Shown one piece after another: positions 42,451-50,402 of a stretch of DNA of 50,535 bases. The DNA is taken from NCBI RefSeq assembly GCF_903853455.1, contig NZ_CAINTR010000187.1, forward strand, positions 1 to 50,535. Reading direction: 5' to 3'. The position numbers were made by a program, and so were the translations under genes. The stretch's first letter is position 1, and every line of letters begins with the position of its first letter. The DNA comes from an uncultured Magnetospirillum sp. (GTDB lineage: Bacteria; Pseudomonadota; Alphaproteobacteria; Rhodospirillales; Magnetospirillaceae). The notes under the pieces were generated by a model. The model made no database searches. It saw only the letters and a list, made by a program, of their open reading frames with translations, and was not told the DNA's origin.

Positions 42451-42613
42451 TCCATTCGGCCCCAACCCCGCCAATGCGGGGGGCAGCGGCGGTGAAGGAA
42501 CGCGTCGGGACGCGTACCGCTCGATTGCATTCTTAGCTTTCGATATATTTATACGAATTGGAAGATATACCTACAATAACGCCGAACGCGGGCTGCCGCG
42601 TTCCGGCTTGCCT

Positions 42614-43288
42614 TTACGTCACAGCGCGTTTCAGCAAGTTACCGACGCTGGCCGGGTGCCACTGCCGCCCCCGTGGCGTCGCGACCCCACGAGCGGTCAG
42701 TTCCTCGGCGATGCCGGCCAAGCTGGTCACACCACTGGCCCGGATTTTCTCTACCACCGGGAGGACGTTCGCGGCGAAACGCTCCGCCTCTGCGGCATTC
42801 GCCGCCGCGCCCTTCGCTTGGGCCTCAGCGAGGTTTGTCCGGTTGCCGAGCTTGCCGCCAGCCGCCTTCTTAGCGGCCAGTGCGGCAGTGGTCCGCTGCG
42901 AGATCAGCGCCCTTTCCTTCTCTGCCAGAGCCGCGTAAAGGTGCAGCATGAACGGGTCCGCCTCGGCCCCCAGTTCGGCGACGATGAACGGCACCTTGTG
43001 CGTCATCAGGCCGGAGATAAAATGGACGTCACGGGAAAGCCGATCCAACTTAGCCACTACCACCGGGCATTTGGCCTTTCGCGCAGCGGCCAGGGCGGCT
43101 GCAAGCTGCGGGCGCCGCTCCAGGGCATCGGCCCCCTTGCCAGTTTCCACCTCGACATATTCGGCGGTTACGTCCAGCCCCTCGGCTTCGGCAAACTTTG
43201 CGAGTGCCGACCGTTGGGCTTCCAACCCGAGACCGGACTTGCCCTGGCGATCCGTTGAAACCCGAAGGTAGGTGATGATCGGCTTCAT
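42614..43288 (-). CDS. Serine recombinase (resolvase/invertase family)
   Basis: A 224-residue small serine recombinase. The catalytic serine is in [19 protein letters not shown] near residue 10, and [18 protein letters not shown] near residue 78 carries the conserved arginines. The C-terminal helix-turn-helix-type region has [21 protein letters not shown]. Length and layout match DNA invertases and resolvases. It is GC-rich, unlike the adjacent Mrr-like gene, so it probably joined the island separately. It may act in rearrangement of the element; no inverted target sites were recognised. Confidence 0.92.
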   Translation of the reverse strand: MKPIITYLRVSTDRQGKSGLGLEAQRSALAKFAEAEGLDVTAEYVEVETGKGADALERRPQLAAALAAARKAKCPVVVAKLDRLSRDVHFISGLMTHKVPFIVAELGAEADPFMLHLYAALAEKERALISQRTTAALAAKKAAGGKLGNRTNLAEAQAKGAAANAAEAERFAANVLPVVEKIRASGVTSLAGIAEELTARGVATPRGRQWHPASVGNLLKRAVT

Positions 43289-43442
43289 AATGGAACGGCT
43301 CCCGGCTGCATAAAAAGACTATACGCCGGTTTAGTGATTATATATACCCAATAAGAGATTATCATTACATAATACGCATCTTTTAATTTGGGGGCGTTGG
43401 AAATATGAAGTTCAGTTCAGTGAAGCGGATCGCCTCCAAGGA

Positions 43443-44432
43443 CTATGGGAGTTTTTTCAGCAACCAGCCCCCAAGACCAAGCTCAACAATTAGCGCTGCA
43501 ATTTTTTTAGATGTCCAAACCTGTAACTCCGGCATATCATCAGGCTCTTCTAAGATTCCGCATGGTTTATGGACCGCAAATATCATTCTATCTCTCAGCC
43601 CAGAACGCCGTTCTTTGAATTTTTCGATATACTCTTTAAGAGTTTGTTGATCTGCCTTGCTCTTTACTTGTATAAAAACCCGCCCATCCAACGCAGAATT
43701 AATCGCAACCACATCGAAGCCCTCCTCAGTGGCGCCAAGACGAGAGACGCGAGTTAGGCCGCACCTGTTGCAAATCAAGTCAATAATTAACTCAAAGTCT
43801 TTCCAGCCAATATCACCTATTGCGATTTCGATTTCTTTTTCATATCGCAGCTTTGTGGCTGATAGAATTGCCTTCCCCTCGCTAACCTCTCCACGTATTG
43901 CGTGCAGTATTGGTTTCTGCTCTGATGGGGCACAGACTGTGGCGCGAAAACCGGCAACAACTCCGACAGGTCCAGGAAGGTCAATTACGGCAAGCCGGTT
44001 GCCGGTTAATGACTTATTGGTCCATTGGCGATCACAGGTAAGCCAGAAATGGCCCCGATAATCATCCTCGCCCTCACGAGCGCCAATATCATCGATAACG
44101 GTACACCACCACAAATCCCCATTTTCGAAAGTTATCCAGAGATGTTGGCTCGGATTACAAATTAAACCCCTTAATTGGTTAATGTCATTTGTTGCAGTTC
44201 CCTCTGGCATTCTAGATTTCCTATACTCTCCTCTCAATAATTTCTCAATTTCATCAAATTTTTCGCAGCACAGAAGCTCCGGGGGGACCTCTTTCCACCC
44301 TCCGTATATCCGCCCCTCATCCTTAGCCATTGGCCACCACTTCCCTCCCCGCCCATTCTTCACATACCGGACAGTGGAGATTGTCGGAGGTAGGACTGAG
44401 GGCAGAGACACCTCCCCTTCATCAGCGCTCAT
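43443..44432 (-). CDS. Candidate restriction endonuclease with Mrr-like C-terminus
   Basis: A 329-residue AT-rich gene. Residues about 215-285 have a PD-(D/E)xK nuclease pattern of the Mrr type: DFELIIDLICNRCGLTRVSR, then GFDVVAIN as the acidic position and VFIQVKSKADQQ as the QxK motif. The N-terminal half (GKWWPMAKDEGRIYGGWKEV; SQHLWITFENGDLWWCTVI) looks like a separate recognition domain that I cannot place. No methyltransferase is nearby, so a type IV, modification-dependent enzyme is the best guess. A divergent XRE gene may control it. The restriction role is inferred. Confidence 0.7.
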   Translation of the reverse strand: MSADEGEVSLPSVLPPTISTVRYVKNGRGGKWWPMAKDEGRIYGGWKEVPPELLCCEKFDEIEKLLRGEYRKSRMPEGTATNDINQLRGLICNPSQHLWITFENGDLWWCTVIDDIGAREGEDDYRGHFWLTCDRQWTNKSLTGNRLAVIDLPGPVGVVAGFRATVCAPSEQKPILHAIRGEVSEGKAILSATKLRYEKEIEIAIGDIGWKDFELIIDLICNRCGLTRVSRLGATEEGFDVVAINSALDGRVFIQVKSKADQQTLKEYIEKFKERRSGLRDRMIFAVHKPCGILEEPDDMPELQVWTSKKIAALIVELGLGGWLLKKLP

Positions 44433-44589
44433 CTTGATGCTCCGGCGCAGTATTCCAGAATTGCGGCGCTTTCGCGCGGCTACTTCTGTGAGCCCCCATT
44501 AGGCCGCTGCCCTATCCTAACATCCCGTAAGTGGATAGAAACTACCCATTTGATGGCAAGTTAATCCCAATTATCATCTACCTCTGGGG

Positions 44590-44838
44590 ATGGTTACGTC
44601 CCGCGAAGTCCGTGCTGCAAGAGCATTCCTTGGATGGACCCGTCAGCAATTGGCTGATCGGGCCGTCGTTTCGCTGAACTCCATAATCCGATTTGAACAA
44701 GGCGTTGTGGATTCGCGCACAAGCACCGCAAACGCCATCCGCAAAGCATTCGAGAAGGCGGGAATTGAGTTCTTGTCATTGCGCGGAGATGATGGCGAAG
44801 GAATAAGAAACAACAAAACGCCATTTATAAAGTTATAG
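44590..44838 (+). CDS. XRE-family helix-turn-helix regulator
   Basis: An 82-residue single-domain regulator. The helix-turn-helix is VRAARAFLGWTRQQLADRAV followed by SLNSIIRFEQGV. GGGG precedes the ATG. It is divergent from the Mrr-like gene with 157 bases between, an arrangement common for controllers of restriction genes. A 12-bp palindrome ATACTATAGTAT lies 51 bases after its stop codon. Its target is inferred from position only. Confidence 0.85.
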   Translation: MVTSREVRAARAFLGWTRQQLADRAVVSLNSIIRFEQGVVDSRTSTANAIRKAFEKAGIEFLSLRGDDGEGIRNNKTPFIKL

Positions 44839-44888
44839 AAGCAGGAGCACCCGCCGCCGCGCCACATATTCGCGCCACTCATCGAGAA

Positions 44889-44900
44889 ATACTATAGTAT
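44889..44900. promoter_or_regulatory. 12-bp perfect palindrome
   Basis: ATACTATAGTAT lies in a gene-free 216-base stretch (44839-45054), between AAGCAGGA near 44841 and TCCTGCTT near 44905, which are also inverted. It may be an operator for the DUF5681 gene or a relic; nothing else was seen in the stretch. Confidence 0.35.
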
Positions 44901-45054
44901 GTTTTCCTGCTTTATATTAAACTTGTAGCGCTTGAATTTTGTATGGCCGCATTTATCCATGCGCTTTGATCGCATAGTCATGATATCGCGGAACAAGTCT
45001 TGGAAGTCCAGCTATCAAAATTCTGCCATGCTTGAATGTGCCTGGAGATCACTG

Positions 45055-45624
45055 ATGACTGCCCGTACTCCGCCTAATAACGCGCCGAAAACGCGGGGAC
45101 GCCCTTTCCCACCGGGCAACCCAGGCCGGCCGAAGGGCTCCCGTCACCGATTGACGGTATTGGCCGAGAAGTTGATGGAAGACGATGCAGAAGAAGTGGT
45201 GCGAGCCGTTATCGCAGCGGCCAAGGGCGGCGACATGACCGCCGCCCGTCTGGTGCTGGAGCGCATATCCCCTCCCCGCAAGGGCAGACCGGTGACGTTC
45301 GATCTTGCGCCGGGGGAAACTGCAGACGACATCCTAACTGCCCTAGGCGGTGTTGTCCGCGCTGTTGCTGGGGGAGACCTTACATGTAGTCCGGCTCTTC
45401 CTGGCCGCGCTTGCAGGCGATGTACCGTGGAATCTGGTCCATGGGGCCGGGGCGGTACAGCGCCACCACCGCGATCAGATCCTCAAACCGATCAGGTTTC
45501 ACCTCCTCCAATATCTTGCGCATGCCCGACGATTCCAGTTGGAATACTCCCGCAGTGTCGCCGTGCGCCACTAACGCATATGTCGCGGGGTCGTCCAGCG
45601 GCAGCACAGATAGGTCGATGTTGA
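45055..45624 (+). pseudogene. Truncated DUF5681 protein
   Basis: The first 108 residues (to about 45380) match DUF5681 proteins, found near phage terminase genes: RGRPFPPGNPGRPKGSRHRL, then DDAEEVVRAVIAAAKGGDMT and ARLVLERISPPRKGRPVTF. At AVAGGDLT the frame runs into the antisense of the convergent exonuclease-polymerase gene and the last 80 residues are meaningless. GGAGATC precedes the ATG at 45055. The 3' end of the gene was lost at a recombination junction near 45380. Confidence 0.75.
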
Positions 45625-48322
45625 TGCCCTTGCGTTCTTTGATAAAACCCATTGTCGCGGCGAGGGCGGTTAATACTTGTAACGGCCAAAAGACAAAAGA
45701 CTCAACCCCAGCGCAAAAAGCGTCGTATACGCGAAATTGAGTGATTGCTATCTTGTATTGAGAGTCGCAATAGACAGGGACCAATTCGTCAATCGGCCGC
45801 CCGCAAATTGCGATGTTGGCGGGATTGGGGCGAACTTCCCGAATTACCCCCTCCAGCTTTATGGCGATGTCCACGACATGCGATGCCGTCCTATCGTTCT
45901 TGCTTGCCGCTTGCAGCCGTGAATCGCCGTCCAAGAGGAAGCACCACCCCCAACGATTGCTCGGCACTTTCCTGCAAAGACGGGTGAGTTTGTCCGATGG
46001 CATCTGCAATGTTCGGCCGACGCTGCGGATCAGTTGCCTTCCCCCGTAGTCATTGACGCCGCTGATTAACGCCACATGGCGATCACCGTATTTGGTATGG
46101 ACGTAGAGAATGACCTCGTCACGCCGTTCCTGGCAGAAGTCGATGTCGAAGTAGGGCATGGAGACGCGTTCGGGATTGAGGAATCGCTCGAACAGCAGCC
46201 CCCAGCGCAGCGGGTCAATTTCGGTGATGGTGAGCGCCCAGGCCACCGCAGAACTGGCGCTCGGTCCCCGCCCTGGACCTACCAGAATGCCTTGAACCTT
46301 AGACCACTGGATGAAGTCGGCCACGATCAGGAAGTAGCCGGAAAAGCCCATCTGCTCGATAACGTTGAGCTCGAACTCCACCCGCTTACGATAGGGCTTG
46401 GCAGCGTACTCGCGCTCGTCGGCGGTCATGCCGGGCTGGAAGACATGCTTCAACAACCGCTTCTCCAACCCTTCCAGAGTCTTGGCCCGCAAGACCTCCG
46501 CCTCGGTCATGCCGTCCGTGGGAAATGACGGCAGGATCGGCTTGCGCTTGCTAATCGTGAAGGCGCATCGCCGGGCGATCGCCAGCGTGTTGTCGCAGGC
46601 TTCCGGTAGGTCTGCAAACAGGGCGCGCATCTCGGTTGGCGACTTGAAGTAATGCTCCGGGGTGAACTGGCTTCGGCGACCTTCAAGGGAAGCGCGGGCT
46701 CGTTCGCCCATCCGGATCAGGACATCATGAGCTTCATACATTCCAGGATCGGCAAAGAATGGCTCATTGGTTGCCACCAGCGGCAAGCCGTTGCGACGGG
46801 CTAACTCCACAAGCGCCGGCTCTATCCGGAGTTCACTTTCCATGCCGTGACGCATTAGCTCTACATAGAGGCGGCCTGGGAACATGACAGCCAATCGCAA
46901 TAACGCGGCTTCCGCCTTGTCGGCGCCTCCCTCGTAGAGGAGACGCCCGACCGCTCCAGCAGGACCGCCGGTGAGGGCAATCAGCCCCGCCGCATGTGAC
47001 GCAATGTCGGCTTCACTCACCTGGAGGGTGCCGCGAGGTCCGCCCACCCAGGAAGCTTTGGCCATCAGTCGCAGAAGGTTGGAATAACCCTCTTCGTTCT
47101 GGCACAATAGTACCAGTTGATCAAATCCCCGCCGCCGTCCTCTCGTTGAACCTCGATCTTCACGACGCACAGCTAGCTGACACCCGATTATTGGCTGTAT
47201 GCCCGCATCGACACAGGCTGTCGAAAACTTCAGCGCCCCGGTAAGATTGGCGGTATCCGTGATTGCCGCTGCCGGCATCGCCATGCCCCTGCACAGCTTG
47301 ACGAGTTGCTTAGGTCTGATCGCGCTCTCGCCAAGCGAGTAGTCGGTGTGGACATGCAGGTGAACAAAATCAGCACGCGGCATGACATCATTGTCTCGCA
47401 AAGTCGTGGATAAAACATTGGAGGCTTCAACATCCAGCGAAGACACCCTCTGGCAGGTCAAGCGCAACTGCCCGTCCTCCAGCTTGGCGTCCACCTCGAT
47501 CAGCAACGGGCCGCCGGCATCGAGCAATTCGCACGACACCCCAAAGACCTCGGAAAAGCAGACGACCTCGAATTTGCCAGAGGCGTCGGAGAACTCCAGG
47601 AAGGCGTAGCGCGAGCCCTTGGCCGAGACCCGCTCCTGTATGGATAACAGCGACCCCGCCAGCTTGACCTGGCCCTTGCCGCCTGATTGCAGGTGCCGGG
47701 GCAATTCCATGAACTTCAAGACGCCCAGGCGCTTCATGCTCCTGGCATAGGCATCCAACGGGTGGGCCGACATATAAGTCGTGGACAGAACCTCCTTCTC
47801 GGCACCTACCGGGTTGAGCGCGACAAGCTGAAGATAGACCTTGGCCAGCAATTCGGCATCAAGCAGGGCGCCATGCAGGGTGCGGAGGCTCGTGTTAATG
47901 TTGAAGCGGTGGCACAGCGCGTCAAGATTTGCTTCGGCACCAGGAAATCGCTGTCGCGCCATGGCTACCGTGTCGATGAAACGGCTCATGGGCAGGGTCG
48001 AACGCCCCAGCCGCACCAGCTCGGCATTGATGAAACGCATATCAAATTCGGCGTAGTGGATCACCAGCGGCGCATCGCCGATAAAAGCCAGGAACTCCTC
48101 CGCCACCTGGGCGAACAGCGGCTTGTCCGCCAGGAACTCAGCCGATAGGCCGTGGACCTCGAAAGCATCCTCCGGTATGTCCCGCTCGGGATTGAGGTAG
48201 CTGTGGAACACCTCGCCGGTGGGCAGGTGGTTGATCAGCTCGACACAGCCAATTTCGATGACACGGTGACCGGATTGCGGATCAAATCCGGTAGTTTCTG
48301 TATCAAGTATAATTTCGCGCAT
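45380..48322 (-). CDS. Fusion of DEDDh exonuclease, DnaE C-terminal OB part, PHP domain and inactive DnaE core
   Basis: A 980-residue protein. Residues 1-175 are a DnaQ-type exonuclease with all catalytic residues (D7, E9, D94, H150, D155). Residues 180-300 match the usual C-terminus of alphaproteobacterial DnaE (MSAHPLDAYARSMKRLGV and an OB domain, KLAGSLLSIQERVSAKGSRY). A PHP domain starts at 319 (HLHVHTDY), followed by the DnaE core. The core lost key residues: PDFDIDF reads PYFDIDF (Tyr724), KFDFLGL reads SFVFWPL (Val877), and GRGSGAGS reads GRGPSASS. It ends early at RGQEEPDYM, after the family's RPGPMD. ATG 48322 gives a normal epsilon start; 48358 is an alternative. It follows a small membrane-protein gene. 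Confidence 0.85.
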   Translation of the reverse strand: MREIILDTETTGFDPQSGHRVIEIGCVELINHLPTGEVFHSYLNPERDIPEDAFEVHGLSAEFLADKPLFAQVAEEFLAFIGDAPLVIHYAEFDMRFINAELVRLGRSTLPMSRFIDTVAMARQRFPGAEANLDALCHRFNINTSLRTLHGALLDAELLAKVYLQLVALNPVGAEKEVLSTTYMSAHPLDAYARSMKRLGVLKFMELPRHLQSGGKGQVKLAGSLLSIQERVSAKGSRYAFLEFSDASGKFEVVCFSEVFGVSCELLDAGGPLLIEVDAKLEDGQLRLTCQRVSSLDVEASNVLSTTLRDNDVMPRADFVHLHVHTDYSLGESAIRPKQLVKLCRGMAMPAAAITDTANLTGALKFSTACVDAGIQPIIGCQLAVRREDRGSTRGRRRGFDQLVLLCQNEEGYSNLLRLMAKASWVGGPRGTLQVSEADIASHAAGLIALTGGPAGAVGRLLYEGGADKAEAALLRLAVMFPGRLYVELMRHGMESELRIEPALVELARRNGLPLVATNEPFFADPGMYEAHDVLIRMGERARASLEGRRSQFTPEHYFKSPTEMRALFADLPEACDNTLAIARRCAFTISKRKPILPSFPTDGMTEAEVLRAKTLEGLEKRLLKHVFQPGMTADEREYAAKPYRKRVEFELNVIEQMGFSGYFLIVADFIQWSKVQGILVGPGRGPSASSAVAWALTITEIDPLRWGLLFERFLNPERVSMPYFDIDFCQERRDEVILYVHTKYGDRHVALISGVNDYGGRQLIRSVGRTLQMPSDKLTRLCRKVPSNRWGWCFLLDGDSRLQAASKNDRTASHVVDIAIKLEGVIREVRPNPANIAICGRPIDELVPVYCDSQYKIAITQFRVYDAFCAGVESFVFWPLQVLTALAATMGFIKERKGINIDLSVLPLDDPATYALVAHGDTAGVFQLESSGMRKILEEVKPDRFEDLIAVVALYRPGPMDQIPRYIACKRGQEEPDYM

Positions 48323-48367
48323 TTTGTCACCATTACTCTCAGATACCGATAATAACATACTAATCTG

Positions 48368-48670
48368 CTACCTGTTCTCGGCAGTATCAAGCATGCTGTC
48401 GTGCTCTGTAATTTGTTCGTCGTCTAAATTCCGGAGCAAAGACGGCGCCGGAAGTTCTTCAACTTCGATCTGACTTTCGAACACACGGGGCACGTATTCT
48501 GTCTCTGGTAAATTTACGACAGGCGCTAGGGGTGGTGGCGGGGATTCCTTCGCTACATTGTAAAAACCGGCACAAAGCGCGGCGATAACGAGCAATGCTA
48601 TCAGCCCGCGAAACGCCCGAGACATCAGGAACAGCCCGCCGGCTGCAAGTGTGAGAATGAGCGTTGCCAT
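48368..48670 (-). CDS. Small membrane protein upstream of the exonuclease-polymerase fusion
   Basis: A 100-residue protein with two short hydrophobic helices (MATLILTLAAGGLFLM and GLIALLVIAALCAGFYNV), then an acidic, proline-rich soluble tail (ESPPPPLAPVVNLPETEY; LPAPSLLRNLDDEQITEHDS). GGGGGAAGG precedes the ATG. It is the first gene after the palindromic operator and ends 45 bases before the fusion gene, so both should share one transcript. I do not recognise it; membrane anchors or effectors of this size occur in defence operons, but that is speculation. Confidence 0.7.
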   Translation of the reverse strand: MATLILTLAAGGLFLMSRAFRGLIALLVIAALCAGFYNVAKESPPPPLAPVVNLPETEYVPRVFESQIEVEELPAPSLLRNLDDEQITEHDSMLDTAENR

Positions 48671-48790
48671 GCCTTCCCCCCGATTGACCGAGCATTTATG
48701 CAGGAACCCTTCTTCAAAGGCAGCGGCAAAGGTATGGACACCGCCCCCATTCTACGGCACCCTTTTGCATCCATATTGTGGACGCTTTGG

Positions 48791-48827
48791 TGCCATAACG
48801 TATCTATAAACTAGATGCGTTATGGCA
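48791..48827. promoter_or_regulatory. 37-bp inverted repeat operator between the WYL gene and its divergent operon
   Basis: TGCCATAACGTATCTA (48791-48806) and TAGATGCGTTATGGCA (48812-48827) are reverse complements with one mismatch in 16, around TAAAC. It lies in the 188-base divergent region. WYL regulators of the BrxR/CapW type bind such repeats in the promoters they repress. Confidence 0.8.
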
Positions 48828-48858
48828 TAAAGTCAATCTTCTTTCTGGGAGTATTTTT

Positions 48859-49713
48859 GTGCGCTGGGGACCGGAAAAAAGGCTGGAATTCATCGAGGCC
48901 CGCCTATTTTGGGAGGGCATCATCAACCGTGGCGATCTGATCGAGGTGTTCGGCATCTCGGCGCAGCAGGCCAGCGCCGACTTCGCACGCTATCTGGAAA
49001 TAGCCCCGAACAACGCAATCTACGACCGCTCACTCAAAAGCTACGTTGCCGCCGAGGGCTTCCGTCCTGCCGTGACCCAACCGGATGCGGGGCGCTACTT
49101 GGCCCAGCTTAGGCTTGTTGGAGAGGGCGCCATAACGGAAGACAGCATCGACCTACCGTTGCCCGCGTTCGACGTGGTGCCCGGCCCAACGCGCAAAATC
49201 GGCGCGAGTGTTCTGCGATCCATTCTGGCGGCGATACGGGGACGGATGGCGGTCGAAGTGTTGTACCAATCGATGTCGCAACCCGAGCCTTCGTGGCGCT
49301 GGATCGCTCCCCACGCCGTAGCCTTTGACGGCTTCCGATGGCATGCGCGCGCCTTTTGCGACAAGGATCGGGCTTTCAAAGACTTTGTTCTGGCAAGGGT
49401 TCGGGAAACCGGCTCGTCCCGGCCCTCAGACGTGAACTCAGCAGCAGATCGCGGTTGGCACGAGCGCGTCCGGGTTATTTTTGGCCCCCATCCCGGCATG
49501 TCCGAGGGGCAGCGCAAGGCAGTTGAGGCAGATTACTCAATGACCGGGGGCGTATCGGTCATCGATGTTCGGCGGTGCTTCCTGTTCTATTTTCTCAAGA
49601 TGTACGGCCTAGACATTGACGCCAAACAGCGGCGGCCGCAGGACCAGCACATCGTGTTGCTCAACGATGAGGATGTGATGGCGGCGCTGGTGAAGGAGCG
49701 GGGCGTGGTGTGA
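48859..49713 (+). CDS. WYL-domain transcriptional regulator, BrxR/CapW-like
   Basis: A 284-residue regulator. The N-terminal winged helix shows RLEFIEARLFWEGIINRGDL and VFGISAQQASADFARYLEIA. The WYL domain covers about residues 130-200 (EVLYQSMSQPEPSWRWIAPH, then FDGFRWHARAFCDKDRAFKD). A WCX-type C-terminal domain follows, with FLFYFLKMYGLDI. This order is that of BrxR and CapW, repressors of BREX and CBASS systems. GTG is preceded by GGGAG at eight bases. It faces the membrane protein and fusion gene across the palindromic operator, so it probably represses both that operon and itself. Confidence 0.9.
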   Translation: MRWGPEKRLEFIEARLFWEGIINRGDLIEVFGISAQQASADFARYLEIAPNNAIYDRSLKSYVAAEGFRPAVTQPDAGRYLAQLRLVGEGAITEDSIDLPLPAFDVVPGPTRKIGASVLRSILAAIRGRMAVEVLYQSMSQPEPSWRWIAPHAVAFDGFRWHARAFCDKDRAFKDFVLARVRETGSSRPSDVNSAADRGWHERVRVIFGPHPGMSEGQRKAVEADYSMTGGVSVIDVRRCFLFYFLKMYGLDIDAKQRRPQDQHIVLLNDEDVMAALVKERGVV

Positions 49714-49860
49714 TGGTGTTTCGCGGCATGTTCAGCTGGTTGGGACGATCTGCCGACGGTGAAGGCGTAGGGCGGGGATCAATGATTGCTCAAGCCCCCC
49801 CAGCCACCGTGGGTGTGAAACAATATCGAAGCGGAAACTCGGAATAACGCCGGCGGTTTC

Positions 49861-49881
49861 GTTACCCTGAACGTTACCCCG
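49861..49881. repeat. Candidate integrase arm-type sites near attR
   Basis: GTTACCCTG (49861-49869) and GTTACCCCG (49873-49881) are direct copies of a motif also present near attL at 39090-39098 and 39100-39108 and inverted at 38976-38984. The rest of 49714-49937 holds no gene I can support. Confidence 0.45.
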
Positions 49882-49937
49882 AGATGGGATTTCCTCTTTC
49901 GATTGCCTTCAAAGTCCAAGATAACCCATTGAAATGA

Positions 49938-49987
49938 TTGGCGCGCCCTACTGGATTCGAACCAGTGACCTGCCGCTTAGAAGGCGG
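49938..49987. repeat. attR: 50-bp direct repeat inside tRNA-Arg
   Basis: These 50 bases are identical to 38898-38947. This copy is joined to the 5' part of the tRNA gene, so it marks the right junction where the tRNA was kept whole. Confidence 0.92.
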
Positions 49988-50015
49988 CTGCTCTATCCAA
50001 CTGAGCTAAGGGCGC
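49939..50015 (-). tRNA. tRNA-Arg (anticodon UCU), CCA encoded
   Basis: On the minus strand a full cloverleaf is seen: acceptor GCGCCCT/AGGGCGC, D-stem GCTC/GAGC, anticodon stem GCCGC/GCGGC with loop CTTCTAA giving anticodon TCT, T-stem ACTGG/CCAGT with TTCGAAT, discriminator G and an encoded CCA. It reads AGA arginine codons. It is the integration target of the island and was left intact. Confidence 0.96.
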
Positions 50016-50063
50016 TTCCCGTGGGCCTTCCTAGCACCACTTCCGCACCGGCGGCAATACACC

Positions 50064-50402
50064 TCAGGGGATGACGCAATCGGCCGGCAGGGTCACCGTC
50101 ACGATGGTGCCGCGCCCCAGGACGCTTTGGACCTCCAGCCCACCGCCGAGGGATTCGGCCAGATGCTGGCTGAGGGGCAGTCCGAGGCCGGTCCCTTCGT
50201 ATTTGCGGGCCAGCCGGCTGTCCACTTGGCCGAACAGGGTCAGCGCCTTGGCGATGCCCTCGGCATCCATGCCGATGCCGTTGTCGGCGACGACGAAGCG
50301 GACGCCGCCGGCTTCGCTGCCTTGCACATGGAGGGTGATTTCGCCGCCCTTGGGGGTGAACTTGACCGCGTTGCCGAGCAGGTTGATGAGGATCTGTGGC
50401 GC
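50064..50402 (-). pseudogene. Histidine kinase C-terminal fragment, 5' end cut off
   Basis: The HATPase domain of a sensor kinase: QILINLLGNAVKFTPKGGEI, VADNGIGMDAEG, the lid FGQVDSRLARKYEGTGLGLP and LGRGTIVTVTLP at the end. Reading upstream, kinase-like sequence stops at about 50400 and meets the repeat-bearing DNA that follows, so the HisKA and sensor domains are missing. The boundary is good to a few bases only. Confidence 0.8.

Larger units (their letters stand above)
38948..49987. mobile_element. Genomic island integrated in tRNA-Arg(UCU), phage-satellite-like
   Basis: An 11.0-kb insertion bounded by the exact 50-bp repeat. It carries a P4-type integrase next to attL, an AlpA-like factor, a broken P4-type primase/helicase, a serine recombinase, a truncated DUF5681 gene, a restriction-type gene and a WYL-controlled module. 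Gene content and integration site fit a decayed satellite or integrative element. Several stretches (about 40.4-41.1 and 43.3-45.0 kb) are much richer in A and T than the chromosome. There are no structural phage genes or conjugation genes, so it probably cannot move on its own. Confidence 0.88.

Noticed and set aside
42392-43258. A 288-codon plus-strand frame opposite the serine recombinase
   Set aside because: It is antisense to a clear recombinase and has no recognisable protein features.
31781-48814. CTATAAACTAG occurs in the centre of operator A and of the WYL operator
   Set aside because: The surrounding arms are unrelated and an 11-base match is expected by chance between many sites in 50 kb.
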